NCBI RefSeq assembly: GCF_018812025.1
Contig: NC_063054.1
Location: 38,007,396 to 38,071,395 of the forward strand
Direction of reading: 5' to 3'
DNA: 64,000 nt
From: Megalobrama amblycephala
Lineage: Eukaryota; Chordata; Actinopteri; Cypriniformes; Xenocyprididae
The first letter of the stretch is position 1. The number at the start of each line of letters is the position of its first letter. The notes beneath the pieces are model-generated. The model was not told where the DNA came from. It did no database searches and worked only from the letters and a program-made list of their open reading frames with translations. The position numbers and the translations under genes are program-made. This document shows, one piece after another, positions 45,956-58,203 of the stretch.

Positions 45956-46563
45956 ACATACATACATATTTACATATTCAACAAACAAATATCTCTCTTC
46001 TAACTTTGTTTTGAGTTGTACACAGTCCATGTCTTTCAAAAGTCTCTCCTTGTAATCTCAGTCACAATCTGTTCCCATTGTATTTTTGTTGGGGCAATTT
46101 GCTGTTAGTAGAAACCTCAATAAATATTTATCACTGTTATTCACTGAATCCAGTATATCTCCAAGGAATAGAATATCCCATATCCCAGTCTGTAAAATCT
46201 CCTGCATAATTGTATGTATGTATATATAACACTTTTAAATCTAGGCAAGACCAAAAAATATGTACATGATCAGCTGATAATGTCCCAAATTGGCTCCAAC
46301 AAGATCCTTGATTTGTTACTCTTTTTTGTTTGTAGGAATAAGAAACTTATTGTATTTTTTCAACAGAATTCCCTTAAAGTTCTAGAATTTCTGGTCAAAC
46401 ACTGTGTGCTAGAGGTATGACTAATATATTTAAAGGGTGGAAACAACCAAGGAGGTGTTAGTTTTCTATATAAGGATATCAACAACTAAAGGTTGTGTTC
46501 CTGACCCCACACCACTTTTAACTCTTGATAAAATCCCTGTCCCTGTGTTCTTTCCTTTCACAT

Positions 46564-46596
46564 CCTTATTTGGATCTCTGTTACCCTCTATAAAAA
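46564..46596 (+). promoter_or_regulatory. Muscle-type promoter: CArG box and TATA box of the myosin gene
   Basis: CCTTATTTGG at 46564-46573 is a perfect CC(A/T)6GG serum response factor site, and TATAAAAA follows at 46589-46596, about 90 bases before the start codon. A second AT-rich box (CTATATAAGG) lies near 46469. The expected start of transcription is about 46620, leaving a leader of about 65 bases with one in-frame upstream ATG (46642). Sites are read by eye; activity is inferred. Confidence 0.6.
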
Positions 46597-46686
46597 CCAA
46601 GCACTAGTGGTTTGTGTCTCTGAAGTTTCCTCAGCCGAGGAGTGCTCATCAACTCTCACTGTACCTGGAAATATCAAGCAGACACT

Positions 46687-49600
46687 ATGGGTGATGCTAT
46701 GATGGCAGAGTTCGGAAAGGCTGCTCCCTTCCTGAGGAAGTCGGATAAAGAGCGTCTCGAAGCTCAGACAAGAGCCTTTGACATCAAGACCGAATGCTTT
46801 GTTGTGGATGAAAAGGTGGAGTTTGTGAAGGGGCAAATTATCAGCAAGGACGGAGGCAAGGTGACTGTTAAAACTGAGGATGGGAGAACAGTGACCGTCA
46901 AGGACGGGGACGTCCATCCCCAGAACCCGCCTAAATTCGATAAAATCGAAGACATGGCGATGCTCACTTTCCTTCACGAGCCCGCAGTGCTGTTCAACCT
47001 CAAAGAGCGTTACGCAGCCTGGATGATCTACACCTACTCAGGGCTGTTCTGTGTCACGGTCAACCCTTACAAGTGGTTACCCGTGTACGACTCAGATGTA
47101 GTCTCTGCCTACAGAGGTAAGAAAAGAACAGAGGCCCCGCCTCACATCTTTTCCATCTCAGATAATGCTTATCAATACATGTTAACCGATCGGGAGAACC
47201 AATCTGTCCTTATCACTGGAGAATCCGGTGCCGGGAAGACTGTCAACACCAAGAGAGTCATTCAGTATTTTGCAAGCATTGCTGCCTCTGGTGGAGCGGC
47301 TGGAAAGAAAGACTCTAGCAAGGGAACCCTAGAGGATCAGATTATTCAGGCTAACCCTGCACTCGAGGCTTTTGGCAACGCTAAAACGGTCAGAAACGAC
47401 AACTCCTCTCGCTTTGGGAAATTCATCCGCATTCATTTTGCGACAAGCGGTAAACTTGCTTCAGCTGATATCGAAACATACCTGCTGGAGAAGTCTCGGG
47501 TGACCTTTCAGCTAAAATCTGAGAGGAACTACCATATTTTCTTTCAAATACTGTCCAATGAAAAGCCTGAACTGCTGGACATGCTGTTGATAACTAATAA
47601 TCCATATGACTACTCTTACATCTCCCAAGGAGAAGTAACCGTCGCTTCCATCAATGACAACGAGGAGCTGCTTGCTACCGACAAGGCATTTGATGTACTC
47701 GGCTTCACGTCAGAAGAAAAGATGGGAGTCTACAAGCTGACAGGTGCTATCATGCACTATGGCAATATGAAATTCAAACAGAAACAGCGTGAAGAGCAGG
47801 CAGAGCCTGACGGTACTGAAGATGCAGATAAGGCAGCGTATCTAATGGGGTTGAACTCTGCTGACCTGCTCAAAGGACTCTGCCATCCAAGGGTCAAAGT
47901 AGGCAATGAGTATGTAACAAAAGGACAGGGTGTGGACCAAGTGTATTACTCTGTTGGTGCACTGGCAAAGTCAGTGTATGAGAAAATGTTCAACTGGATG
48001 GTGGTAAGAATCAACCACTCCCTTGACACCAAGCAAAATCGTCAGTATTTCATTGGTGTGCTTGACATAGCAGGCTTTGAGATCTTCGATTTCAACACAT
48101 TTGAACAACTCTGCATCAATTTTACAAACGAAAAGCTGCAACAGTTTTTCAATCACCACATGTTTGTCCTGGAACAAGAGGAATATAAAAAAGAGGGAAT
48201 TGATTGGGAGTTTATTGACTTTGGGATGGATCTGCAAGCCTGCATTGATCTGATTGAGAAACCCCTTGGGATCATGTCCATTCTGGAGGAAGAGTGCATG
48301 TTTCCAAAGGCCAGCGATCAGACATTCAAAGCAAAGCTTTATGACAACCACCTGGGCAAGACAAACATTTTCCAGAAGCCACGAGTCGTGAAGGGAAAGG
48401 CAGAAGCACACTTTGCCTTATCCCACTATGCAGGTATTGTTGACTATAATATTGCCGGCTGGCTGGTGAAAAACAAAGACCCACTGAATGAAACAGTAGT
48501 TGGCCTCTATCAGAAGTCTTCTCTGAAGTTGTTGAGTCTTCTATTCTCAAGTTATGCAGGAGATGCTTCTGAAAAGTCAGGTGGGAAAGGGGCCAAGAAA
48601 AAGGGATCATCTTTTCAGACAGTGTCCGCCCTGCACAGGGAAAACCTTAACAAGTTAATGACCAATCTGAAAACCACACACCCACACTTTGTTCGCTGTT
48701 TAATTCCAAATGAGAGCAAGATTCCTGGAATTATGGATAACTGCCTGGTCATGCACCAGCTTCGCTGCAATGGCGTACTAGAGGGCATCAGGATTTGCAG
48801 AAAAGGATTCCCAAACAGAATCCTCTATGGAGATTTCAAACAGAGGTACAGAATCCTAAATGCATCTGCCATCCCAGAGGGCCAGTTCATTGAGAACAAG
48901 AAGAGTGCCGAGAAGCTGTTAGGGTCACTAGACATTGACCACACGCAATACAAATTTGGCCACACAAAAGTCTTTTTTAAAGCTGGCCTGCTTGGTACGT
49001 TAGAGGAGATGAGAGATGACCAACTTGCTCGTATCATCACTGGGATCCAAGCTTATGCTCGTGGATTACTGATGAGGGCCGAATACCAGAAACTGGTGGA
49101 GCGCAGAGATGCCCTCATGGTCATCCAGTGGAACCTTCGTTCCTTCCTCGGTGTGAAAAACTGGCCATGGATGAAATTATTCTTTAAGATAAAACCTTTG
49201 CTAAGGAGTGCTGAGTCTGAAAAGGAGATGGCAAACATGAAAGACGAATTCAGTAAGTTGAAGGAAGCTTTGGAAAAATCCGAGGCCAGGAGGAAAGAGT
49301 TGGAAGAGAAAATGGTCGGTCTGCTTCAAGAGAAGAATGACTTGTTCCTTCAGCTGCAATCAGAGCAAGACACCTTAACTGATGCCGAGGAACGATGTGA
49401 ACAGCTGATAAAAAGCAAGATCCAGCTAGAAGCCAAAGTGAAAGAGCTGTCAGAACGTATAGAGGATGAGGAAGAGATAAACGCAGACCTCACAGCCAAG
49501 AAACGCAAGTTGGAGGATGAATGCTCTGAGCTCAAGAAAGATATAGATGACCTGGAGCTAACACTGGCCAAGGTGGAAAAGGAAAAACACGCCACCGAGA

Positions 49601-52494
49601 ACAAAGTGAAGAATCTGACTGAGGAAATGGCATCCCTCGATGAAAACATAATGAAGCTCACCAAAGAGAAAAAAGCTCTACAAGAGGCTCACCAGCAAAC
49701 ACTGGATGACCTTCAAAGTGAGGAGGACAAAGTGAATACATTGACAAAAGCTAAAGCCAAGCTCGAACAACAGGTGGATGATCTTGAGGGCTCATTGGAA
49801 CAGGAAAAAAAAGTTAGGATGGACTTGGAGCGTAGCAAGAGAAAACTGGAAGGAGATGTAAAACTGACTCAGGAGAATGTAATGGATTTGGAGAATGACA
49901 AACAGCAGCTAGAGGAAAAACTTAAAAAGAAAGACTTTGAAATTAATCAGCTGAATGGAAAGGTTGAGGACGAGCAAATGGCTTCGGCGCAGTTGCAGAA
50001 AAAGCTAAAAGAAAATCAAGCTCGAATTGAAGAACTGGAGGAGGAGCTGGATGCGGAACGTGCAGCTCGTGCAAAGGTGGAGAAACAGCGATCTGATATT
50101 TCTCGAGAACTGGAAGACATCAGCGAGCGCCTGGAGGAGGCAGGTGGGGCAACATCTGCTCAGGTGGAACTCAGTAAAAAAAGGGAGGCTGAGTTTCAGA
50201 AGTTACGTAGGGACCTTGAGGAATCCACCCTTCAGCATGAGACCACTACTGCCTCTCTTCGGAAGAAGCATGCAGACAGTGTTGCTGAACTAGGGGAACA
50301 GATTGACAGTTTGCAAAGAGTCAAACAAAAGTTAGAGAAAGAAAAAGTTGAATTGAAGTTGGAATTGGATGACCTTTGCTCAAACATGGAGAGCATTGTT
50401 AAGGCCAAGGTAAATCTTGAAAAGATGTGCCGCTCCCTGGAAGATCAGATGAATGAGCACAGGTCAAAAGCTGAAGAAGCCCAGAGAGCTCTTAATGATC
50501 TGTCTACACAGAAAGCCAAACTGCTGACTGAAAACGGGGAACTTGGACGACAAATGGAGGAGAAGGAATGTCTGATTTCCCAACTCACTAGAGGAAAGAC
50601 TTCCTACACTCAGCAACTTGAAGATCTGAGGAGGCAGCTTGAGGAAGAGGTAAAAGCAAAAAATGCTCTTGCTCACGCTGTACAATCAGCCCGTCATGAT
50701 TGTGACTTACTGAGAGAGCAATTCGAAGAGGAACAAGAAGCAAAAGCTGAGCTCCAACGAGCCTTATCAAAGGCCAATACGGAGGTAGCAACATGGAGGG
50801 CGAGGTATGAGACTGACGGCATTCAGAGGACAGAGGAACTGGAGGAAGCCAAGAAGAAACTTGTTCAAAAATTGCAAGAAGCAGAGGATGCAGTGGAAGC
50901 AGTGAATGCAAAGTGTTCTTCTCTTGAGAAAACAAAACATAGGCTGCAAAATGAGATTGAAGATCTGATGCTAGACCTTGAACGGTCAAATGCAGCATCT
51001 GCTGCCCTGGACAAAAAACAGAGATCCTTTGACAAAGTCATTGCGGAGTGGAAACAAAAGTACGAAGAGTCACAATGCGAGCTTGAGGGAGCGCAAAAGG
51101 AAGCTCGCAGCTTAAGTACCGAGCTCTTTAAACTTAAGAATTCCTATGAGGAAACTCTAGATCACCTTGAGACCATCAAGAGGGAAAACAAGAACCTACA
51201 GGAGGAGATCTCTGACTTGTCGGATCAAGTGGGTGAAGGACGAAAGAGTGTTCATGAGTTGGAAAAACTAAGGAAACAGTTGGAACAGGAGAAAGCAGAG
51301 TTGCAGTCGGCACTAGAGGAAGCTGATGCTTCAGTTGAGCATGAAGAAGGTAAGATCCTACGAGCTCAGCTGGAGTTCAACCAGTTGAAGGCAGATTTTG
51401 AGCGTAAGATCGCTGAGAAGGATGAGGAAATGGAGCAAGCTAAAAGAAACTACCAACGCATGGTTGAATCCTTGCAGGCTTCTCTTGAGGCAGAGACGAG
51501 AAGTCGTAACGAAGCCTTGAGAGTTAAAAAGAAGATGGAGGGAGACCTTAATGAAATGGAAATTCAATTAAGCCAGGCCAACAGACAGGCATCTGATGCC
51601 CAAAAGCAGCTGAAGATGATCCAGTCATGCTTAAAAGACACTCAACTCCAGTTGGATGACACGCTTCACAGTAATGACGATCTCAAGGAAAACATTGCCC
51701 TGTTGGAGCGGAGAAACAACCTGATTCAAGCAGAGCTAGAGGAACTGAGAGCCGTGCTAGAACAGACGGAAAGGGTTCGCAAACTAGCAGAGCAAGAACT
51801 TACTGAATCAACTGAGAGGATGCAACTCTTGCACTCCCAAAACACTAGCCTTATCAACCAAAAGAAGAAGCAAGAATCAGATCTGCTTCAGCTGCAGAAT
51901 GAAATGGAGGAGCTGGTGCAAGAGAACCGCAATGCAGAAGAAAAGGCAAAGAAAGCCATCACTGATGCCGCCATGATGGCTGAGGAGTTAAAGAAAGAAC
52001 AAGACACTAGTGCACACCTTGAAAGGATGAAAAAGAACATGGAGCAGACCATCAAGGACCTACAGCACCGTCTTGATGAAGCCGAGCAAGTAGCAATGAA
52101 AGGAGGAAAGAAGCAGCTACAGAAAATGGAGGCACGTATCCGTGATCTTGAGAACGAGTTGGATGCAGAGCAAAAGCGAGGTTCGGAGTCCATTAAAGGT
52201 GTGAGGAAGTATGAGCGACGCATAAAGGAGCTGACTTACCAGACGGACGAGGATCGCAAAAACTTGGCAAGACTGCAGGACTTGGTGGACAAGCTACAAC
52301 TGAAAGTAAAATCTTACAAACGCTCTGCCGAGGAAGCCGAGGAACAGGCAAATGCCAACTTGGCTAAATTACGGAAACTTCAGCACGAGCTGGAAGAGGC
52401 AGAAGAACGTGCCGACATTGCAGAATCTCAAGTGAACAAACTGCGTGCTAAAACAAGAGATGGAGTACCTGGGAAGAAATCCCAGGATGAGTAA
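46687..52494 (+). CDS. Sarcomeric myosin heavy chain, cardiac/slow (MYH6/7-like) class, intronless
   Basis: One open frame of 1935 codons, the length of human MYH7. Seen: N-terminal [20 protein letters not shown]-loop GESGAGKT (178-185), switch [11 protein letters not shown] (from 237), switch II DIAGFE (460-465), actin-binding loop 2 with GKGAKKKG (from about 632), reactive-thiol helices [15 protein letters not shown] (Cys694, Cys704), two IQ-type light-chain sites ([25 protein letters not shown]), the head-rod junction WPWMKL, and a rod of about 1100 heptad-repeat residues ending [20 protein letters not shown]. This is a class II muscle motor that hydrolyses ATP and builds thick filaments. 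The MGDA start and the sequence in general favour the cardiac/slow class over fast skeletal MYHs. An in-frame ATG at 46642 would add 15 residues; 46687 is chosen because MGDA is the family start. Introns are wholly absent, pointing to retroposition or complete intron loss; no motif is broken. Specific paralogue not assigned. Confidence 0.96.
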   Translation: MGDAMMAEFGKAAPFLRKSDKERLEAQTRAFDIKTECFVVDEKVEFVKGQIISKDGGKVTVKTEDGRTVTVKDGDVHPQNPPKFDKIEDMAMLTFLHEPAVLFNLKERYAAWMIYTYSGLFCVTVNPYKWLPVYDSDVVSAYRGKKRTEAPPHIFSISDNAYQYMLTDRENQSVLITGESGAGKTVNTKRVIQYFASIAASGGAAGKKDSSKGTLEDQIIQANPALEAFGNAKTVRNDNSSRFGKFIRIHFATSGKLASADIETYLLEKSRVTFQLKSERNYHIFFQILSNEKPELLDMLLITNNPYDYSYISQGEVTVASINDNEELLATDKAFDVLGFTSEEKMGVYKLTGAIMHYGNMKFKQKQREEQAEPDGTEDADKAAYLMGLNSADLLKGLCHPRVKVGNEYVTKGQGVDQVYYSVGALAKSVYEKMFNWMVVRINHSLDTKQNRQYFIGVLDIAGFEIFDFNTFEQLCINFTNEKLQQFFNHHMFVLEQEEYKKEGIDWEFIDFGMDLQACIDLIEKPLGIMSILEEECMFPKASDQTFKAKLYDNHLGKTNIFQKPRVVKGKAEAHFALSHYAGIVDYNIAGWLVKNKDPLNETVVGLYQKSSLKLLSLLFSSYAGDASEKSGGKGAKKKGSSFQTVSALHRENLNKLMTNLKTTHPHFVRCLIPNESKIPGIMDNCLVMHQLRCNGVLEGIRICRKGFPNRILYGDFKQRYRILNASAIPEGQFIENKKSAEKLLGSLDIDHTQYKFGHTKVFFKAGLLGTLEEMRDDQLARIITGIQAYARGLLMRAEYQKLVERRDALMVIQWNLRSFLGVKNWPWMKLFFKIKPLLRSAESEKEMANMKDEFSKLKEALEKSEARRKELEEKMVGLLQEKNDLFLQLQSEQDTLTDAEERCEQLIKSKIQLEAKVKELSERIEDEEEINADLTAKKRKLEDECSELKKDIDDLELTLAKVEKEKHATENKVKNLTEEMASLDENIMKLTKEKKALQEAHQQTLDDLQSEEDKVNTLTKAKAKLEQQVDDLEGSLEQEKKVRMDLERSKRKLEGDVKLTQENVMDLENDKQQLEEKLKKKDFEINQLNGKVEDEQMASAQLQKKLKENQARIEELEEELDAERAARAKVEKQRSDISRELEDISERLEEAGGATSAQVELSKKREAEFQKLRRDLEESTLQHETTTASLRKKHADSVAELGEQIDSLQRVKQKLEKEKVELKLELDDLCSNMESIVKAKVNLEKMCRSLEDQMNEHRSKAEEAQRALNDLSTQKAKLLTENGELGRQMEEKECLISQLTRGKTSYTQQLEDLRRQLEEEVKAKNALAHAVQSARHDCDLLREQFEEEQEAKAELQRALSKANTEVATWRARYETDGIQRTEELEEAKKKLVQKLQEAEDAVEAVNAKCSSLEKTKHRLQNEIEDLMLDLERSNAASAALDKKQRSFDKVIAEWKQKYEESQCELEGAQKEARSLSTELFKLKNSYEETLDHLETIKRENKNLQEEISDLSDQVGEGRKSVHELEKLRKQLEQEKAELQSALEEADASVEHEEGKILRAQLEFNQLKADFERKIAEKDEEMEQAKRNYQRMVESLQASLEAETRSRNEALRVKKKMEGDLNEMEIQLSQANRQASDAQKQLKMIQSCLKDTQLQLDDTLHSNDDLKENIALLERRNNLIQAELEELRAVLEQTERVRKLAEQELTESTERMQLLHSQNTSLINQKKKQESDLLQLQNEMEELVQENRNAEEKAKKAITDAAMMAEELKKEQDTSAHLERMKKNMEQTIKDLQHRLDEAEQVAMKGGKKQLQKMEARIRDLENELDAEQKRGSESIKGVRKYERRIKELTYQTDEDRKNLARLQDLVDKLQLKVKSYKRSAEEAEEQANANLAKLRKLQHELEEAEERADIAESQVNKLRAKTRDGVPGKKSQDE

Positions 52495-52850
52495 TGTTTA
52501 GTCTCGAGTCGTTGTGCAATCACACCTAGATTTGTTTGTTCACTAGTTTTTTAGATTAGCACATCTACAAATATGGAAAATTCTGAAGCATTAAACATTA
52601 GTCAAAACATTACATGGGTCAAAGATGAGAAGTAGTAACCATTTTGGCGTCCCCATCAAATTAAATTGACTAAAGTGATTTTATATACATACAAAAAGAT
52701 TATATGCACTACTTTCATGTTTCAAATAACTTTCATGAAAATAAAATGTCAAAATATGGGTGAAATAAAGTGTAAAATTGTCATTCAGCGTAATGCTCCA
52801 GACTTTTATTTTACCATTAGATCTTTAAATAAACATAAAACACCATTTCT
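52495..52850 (+). other. 3' untranslated region of the intronless myosin gene
   Basis: AT-rich, apparently unique sequence after the stop codon, with AATAAA at 52764-52769 and again at 52828-52833. No long poly(A) tract that would mark a recent retrocopy is seen after either signal. Confidence 0.55.
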
Positions 52851-52869
52851 TGGCATTTTCAAATAAGTG

Positions 52870-53640
52870 TTGGCTGTGTTATATTAAAAGGACTATGTCT
52901 TGCTAGTCTTAGTATTGAAATAATCAGGGGACGTTTGTCCCAAATATGCAGTTTGTCAGAGGTCATTCAGTGTAAAAGGAACAAGAAGCCGTTCTGAAAT
53001 CATAAAAAAACTGATAGTCTATTCGAAAGTCTGTGACATAATCAAAAGTGCATTTTTGTATTGTTTTATTTGTGTTATTGATTTAATTTGAATGCCCATG
53101 AACAGAGAGAGTTGCTAGGCTTTGTAAAAAGCCAAAAAGTTAAAATGTAAATGCAGATCCAGTAGCTTGAGTGGCACAGTATTGAGGATTGCAATGGTTA
53201 GAATAATAACTTACCACTATTTCTCAACAGAGAGTCCTTCCTCACTATGTCACAAGTTCAAAAGAGACCATTGAGGGGATTCTCCACCCAAAATATCCAT
53301 CCTGATAATGTCATCTATGTTGGCAAATAGAAAGTACTCATAAATATAGCTGCAAGGAGCAATTTTTGCAAGTCATAAACAAAGTGACAAGCTATAAACA
53401 AGCATGGCAGGAGTATCCAAACATTAAAATAAAATGCTTATTATTTTTCAACATCTTAACAATCTTATTCTGACCTGTACTTATTAAAATATATAAAAGA
53501 ATATGTGATCATATTATATTTGAAATTCTTATATTTTATATCATATTATATTTGGAGGCTGCACTGTGATCCTTAAATAGAGTCTTTTATTATGTCATTA
53601 AATGATTTTTGATTTAAATATGCCTGACAAGATTATATCG
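52870..53640. other. Intergenic, nothing recognised
   Basis: Apparently unique AT-rich sequence downstream of the myosin gene; no frame or repeat I can name. Confidence 0.4.
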
Positions 53641-54925
53641 TAATAACGTGATGTCACGTATAACGATATAATATCTCCATATAACGGAAAAAAAAATTGT
53701 TTTGTGACATTATGTGAAAAATGTATCGTTTTAATGACATCTCGTTATTACGAAAAAACATTGTTTCAATGACAACATCTCGTTATTATGAGGAAAATAT
53801 ATAGTTTTAATGACAAATTATCTTATTAGGAAAAAAATATATTTTAATGACATCTTGTTATTACAAGGATATCGTTTTAACGACATTATCTCGTTATTGT
53901 GAAAAACAAGTTTTAATCTCGTTATTACGAGGAAAATATATTGTTTTAAAGAATTATCTCGTTATTTCGAAGAAACATCTACGGAAGAGGATTAGGGCCA
54001 AGCAATAATAAAAACAATAAAACCATCTCGAGATTAAAGTTGTTAAATTTCGAGAAAAAAGTCGAAATAAAATGTTGAGAATAAACTCGTTAAATTACGA
54101 GAAAAAAATGTCGTTAAATTTCGAGAAAAATGTCGAGATAAAATGTTGAGAATAAACTCGTTAAATTACGAGAAAAAAATTTGTTAAATTGAGAGAAAAA
54201 AGTTGAGATAAAATGTTGAGAATAAACTCATTAAATTACGAGAAAAAAGTCGTTAAATTACGAGAACAAATTCGTTAAATTATCATAAAAATGTTGTTAA
54301 ATTTCAAGAAAAAAGTCGAGATAAAATGTTGAGAATAAACTCGTTAAATTATGAGAAAAAACTCGTTAAATTTTGAGAAAAAAGTCGAGATAAAATGTTG
54401 AGAATAAACTTGATAAATTACGAGAAAAAAACTCCTTAAATTTCGAGAAAAAAGTTGAGCTAAAATGTTGAGAATAAAGTCATTAAATTACGAGAAAAAA
54501 GTCGTTAAATTACGAGAACAAATTCGTTAAATTATGATAAAAATGTCGTTGAATTTCGAGAAATAAGTCGAGATAAAATGTTGAGAATAAACTCATTAAA
54601 TTACGAGAAAATTAAATTATGAATTTGTTCTCATAATTTAACGACTTTTTTCAAATTTAACAACTTTAATCTCGAAATGGTTTTATTTTTCCGTAAACAT
54701 CTTTTTAAAGACATCTCATTACAAAAAAAACATTGTTTTAATGACAACATCTTGTTATTACAAGGAAAATATATAGTTTGACATCTCGTTATTATGAGGA
54801 AAATATCGTCTTAACATTATCTCATTATTACAAAAAAAACATTTTCAATGACACCTCGTTATTACGAGGAAATGTCATTTTAATGACAAAAATGTTTTAA
54901 CAGCATCTCATGAGAAAATATTTCA
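53640..54925. repeat. ~35-bp minisatellite (taatgacatctcgttattacgagga type), interrupted
   Basis: Units such as aatgacatctcgttattacg with gaggaaaatatatcgtttt run from about 53640 to 53980 and again from 54700 to 54925. The foldback element at 53981-54694 sits between the halves. Confidence 0.75.
53981..54694. mobile_element. Foldback element with tandem repeats, second copy of the 40987 family
   Basis: Left end ACGGAAGAGGATTAGGGCCA; right end ...ataatctcgaaatggttttatttttccgt, its complement with about 25 bases deleted. A perfect 8-bp duplication aaacatct lies at 53973-53980 and 54695-54702. The inside is a tandem of about 50-60 bp: ttaaatttcgagaaaaaagt, cgagataaaatgttgagaat, aaactcgttaaattacgag. 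Confidence 0.85.
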
Positions 54926-54999
54926 TTTAAACAACCTATACATTTACATGTTGAAACCAAAATAAAAGAAAAAAACTTTTAAAATCACAAAGCTCATTC

Positions 55000-56060
55000 T
55001 TGTTTATCACACCACAAGATATGTCAACAAATTATATATGAAGACAAAAAAAAAAAAAGACCAGACACATCAGTTAACCCATTTATTTTCACATTTCATT
55101 TTAGTTGACCAAAAGCAATTTGAAAGTTGGTTCAGGTCAACCACATTTCAAATGGGAGCAGCACAGAATTTCATACAAAAATAGGACAAACATTTGACCA
55201 TCTGTTCAGCAGTAACAGCAGTAACGACAAACTTGAAAAAGAAAAATCTAAAACTACTCAAATTAAAATCACTTCAGTACTTCTGCAACTCCATAAAATA
55301 CAATCTATGTACATTTCTCACAGATAAATCACACATATTCCGTTTTCAATGCATCGGTCTAAACTTCCCTTTTTAATGTAATACTATATATTTACATTTA
55401 ATACAATCCATAACCGTTACAAAAAGAGCAGCATTTCTTTCAAAGCCTTTGAAAGCCCATTCTGTCCGTTCTATACGCTTCTTTTCCAATTGCATGATTT
55501 AGTCAGCACAAACATACACAATTCTATTTACACATCGTTCGATATGCAGAGAAAATTCAAGCCTCGGTATATACAAACATAAAATATATTGATCTTACAG
55601 TATAACTTACAGTCAATCAAAAAACATGAGGGCATTTTTCAGTATAATATGAGTATAGATAGTTACACTGGGCCAGATACGACCTGTATCCCAACAATTT
55701 AATACATTACAGAAAAACATGCAAATATTGCATTAATTTTGTAGGTCATACATCAAACTATAGGCAGGAGATGAGGAAAGTACTCACTGAGGGGACCGAA
55801 TTTTATTTGTAGACAAAAACCTTTGGATTGTCCTCTTGTTTTGTACACCAGTCCTTTTCAAGCCAATATAATTCAAGTAGAGAACAGAAACTTACTGGAA
55901 AGATTAGCAAACATGATTTGGTGTCTACCGTATTCATTGCACAAAATGAGTTGAATTTAACACCAGGCCAAGATATCACAACCTTTCAGGTAATTTCACC
56001 AGCAGCTTCCAGTAAAAGGTGATAAAAACATAATAAAGACTAAATTAGTGCCAGAATCAC
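55000..56060 (-). other. Probable slc25a29 3' untranslated or downstream region
   Basis: Mostly non-repetitive sequence. A TTTATT (AATAAA on the minus strand) at 55082-55087 could end a long slc25a29 transcript, but this is only a candidate. Short frames at 55127-55376 and 55828-56022 have no recognisable domain. Confidence 0.3.
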
Positions 56061-56064
56061 ATTT

Positions 56065-56931
56065 GGGTCATTCTGTGTCAAATCAAGCAATTTTCGGGAA
56101 ACTTCCCCGGCTCAAATTTTTGATTTTGTTAATATTTTCCCTGGAGAAAGACAAACATAAATAGCAATGAAAGCCAAAATATTAAACATCACAGATGTAT
56201 ATTTACTGAGTAATCCACTATTCTGTAGAGGGGGTCAAAATGACAGTTTTCACCAAATTAGAGGAGTGTAAAAATGACTTTAGAAAGATGGCAGCATCAT
56301 TATTTTATTTTTACACAGAGATTGGTAGATCTATTAGTAAAATCTGTTGACTTTATCAATCTTTGTTTCATTATATGCCAACAGTGACCGCTCAAAAATG
56401 GCAGAAAAGCACTTCTGGTGTTCTTTTCCTCAAGTTTGCATGTCTGTAACTCAAGAAGTTTTAAAGATATCTTAATATGCTTCTAGATTCACATTCTTAA
56501 TAAACTTTCCTTTTGAAATCTTCATTTTCGAGGCTCTATATAGTTCAGTCCAACAGATATGAGGATCTCAAAGCAGCTCCATGTTCAAATTGTTGATTTT
56601 TTCCTATTTTCAGTGATCGAAAGGCCATTTTTGAGCGGTCACCGTTGGCATATAATGAAACACAGATTGATAAAGTCAACAGATTTTACTAATAAATCTA
56701 CCAATCTCTGTGTAAAAATAAAATAATGATGCTGCCATCTTTCTAAAGTCATTTTTACACTCCTCTAATTTGCTCCAAATCTCAGGTGAAAATGGTCATT
56801 TTGACCCCCCTCTACAGAATAGTGGATTACTCAGTAAATATACATCTGTGTTGTTTAATATTTTGGATTTTATCGCTATTTATGTTTGTCTCGAGCCGAG
56901 GACCTCTGGTTGAGTTGACACGGAATGACCC
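56065..56931. mobile_element. Hairpin DNA transposon with GGGTCATTC ends
   Basis: Ends GGGTCATTCTGTGTCAAATC and, on the other strand, GGGTCATTCCGTGTCAACTC; attt on both sides (56061-56064, 56932-56935). Arms 56065-56409 and 56617-56931 are complementary over more than 300 bases, for example agattggtagatctattagt against actaataaatctaccaatct. The right arm lacks about 45 bases. No coding frame. Confidence 0.88.
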
Positions 56932-57438
56932 ATTTGTCAATGTCTAGGTGGGGTTGAGAGTACAATGAGATGAAAGTTGACAAAAATACTTTTCAGTGGA
57001 CCAAAATGACCTATAAAGAGTATATGTCTACACATTACAGCCTTGCTTTTAAAGAATGGCCAGAATAAAGTTGATGATTGTAATAAATAGGGTTTGGTAG
57101 GATTTGTTTAGACACTAGTTTCTCTTCAGTGTAGCAACAATTTGCAACTTCAAAGCCAGTTCTGCCAAGTAAAAACCAAGGAAGCCAACAGTAACAGCTG
57201 CTGAATACATCAACATGCAAATTCTTACTTTCATACGTCGGATTCTTACTTTCAGCTGTTCTTGTAAGGCAGAAACAGGGAACGCGCTTGACCATTGAAT
57301 ATAAAAAAATATATTTACAAATGCAAGTCATTGTACAGAAAGAAAAGTTGTGCAATTCCAGATGTGCTCACTGCACAGCAACTGTTTGATTAGTAACATA
57401 ATTCGGGAAGTGCTATACTAAGTCAAAGACGAGGTTAC

Positions 57439-58203
57439 TCACAGGCTGGACGGCTGTGCTTGTTGCTGCAACGGCGCGTGATGAGGAGCCGTTTCGCAAT
57501 CTTTAGGAGCTTCGTCCGAGCGTACGTACAAAAGGAAGAGGGTGACCGTAGCGAACGTGGCGGCGTTGACCGGAAAAGCCCGGAGGAGAGTGGAAGTAAG
57601 TCCGCGCGTGAAAACTCGCCAGCCTTCGCGCTGGATGCTCTTCCTGGTGCAGTCCATGATGCTGCTGTACTGGTACTTTCCGCCCACTCCGTCGGCCTGC
57701 AGCCGAGACTTTATCACGTCCACGGGGTACGTGGAAAGCCAGGAGGCGATTCCCGACATGCCGCCGGCGAACAGCAGCTTGGGAATCATGTACGGGTCCT
57801 CCGGCTCGCAGCCCAGCGAGCGCGTCAGGAGGTCGTACGCGAGGAAGTAAACGCCGAAGCCCGGCGTCTCTCGGATCAGAGTCGTGACCATGCCGCGGTT
57901 GACGCCGCGCACGCCCTCGCGCTGGTAGATGCGCGCCAGGCAGTCCAGCGAGTTTTTGTAGACCTTCCGAGAGGACGACTTCTTCTCGCCCGTTCCCTGC
58001 ATCTGCATGCGGGTCTTGGCCAGCTCCATCGGGCAGCAGATCACACACTGGATGGCGCCGGCCGCCGCTCCGGCCAGGAACTGGTTCAGGGGCGTATCTT
58101 CGCCCAGCATGCGCATGGTGTTGCCCTGAACGCCGAAGACGATGGCGTTGATGAACGTCAGGCCCATCATGGGGGAACCAATGCCTTTATAAAGGCCAAA
58201 CAT
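57439..58203 (-). CDS. slc25a29: slc25a29 last coding exon (mitochondrial basic amino acid carrier)
   Basis: Codes for 254 residues from MFGLYKGIGSPMMGLTFINA to the C terminus QPSSL, stop at 57439-57441. It contains the rest of mitochondrial-carrier repeat 1 and all of repeats 2 and 3, with signatures PMELAKTR and PVDVIKSR. FGVQGNTMR, LNQFLAGAAAGAIQCVICCP and AFPVNAATFATVT are near identical to human SLC25A29 as remembered, including the QPSSL end. The family member imports arginine, lysine and ornithine across the inner mitochondrial membrane. The acceptor is ttttccgcag, complement of 58204-58213. The exon is strikingly GC-rich compared with its surroundings, which creates long spurious frames on both strands. 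The first Met is internal, in place of the Val of human 'ESVLGLYKG', so it is not the protein start. Confidence 0.95.
   Translation of the reverse strand: MFGLYKGIGSPMMGLTFINAIVFGVQGNTMRMLGEDTPLNQFLAGAAAGAIQCVICCPMELAKTRMQMQGTGEKKSSSRKVYKNSLDCLARIYQREGVRGVNRGMVTTLIRETPGFGVYFLAYDLLTRSLGCEPEDPYMIPKLLFAGGMSGIASWLSTYPVDVIKSRLQADGVGGKYQYSSIMDCTRKSIQREGWRVFTRGLTSTLLRAFPVNAATFATVTLFLLYVRSDEAPKDCETAPHHAPLQQQAQPSSL

Noticed and set aside
50588..50998. Minus-strand frames across the myosin gene
   Set aside because: Antisense shadows of coiled-coil coding sequence; no domains or splice-supported structure.
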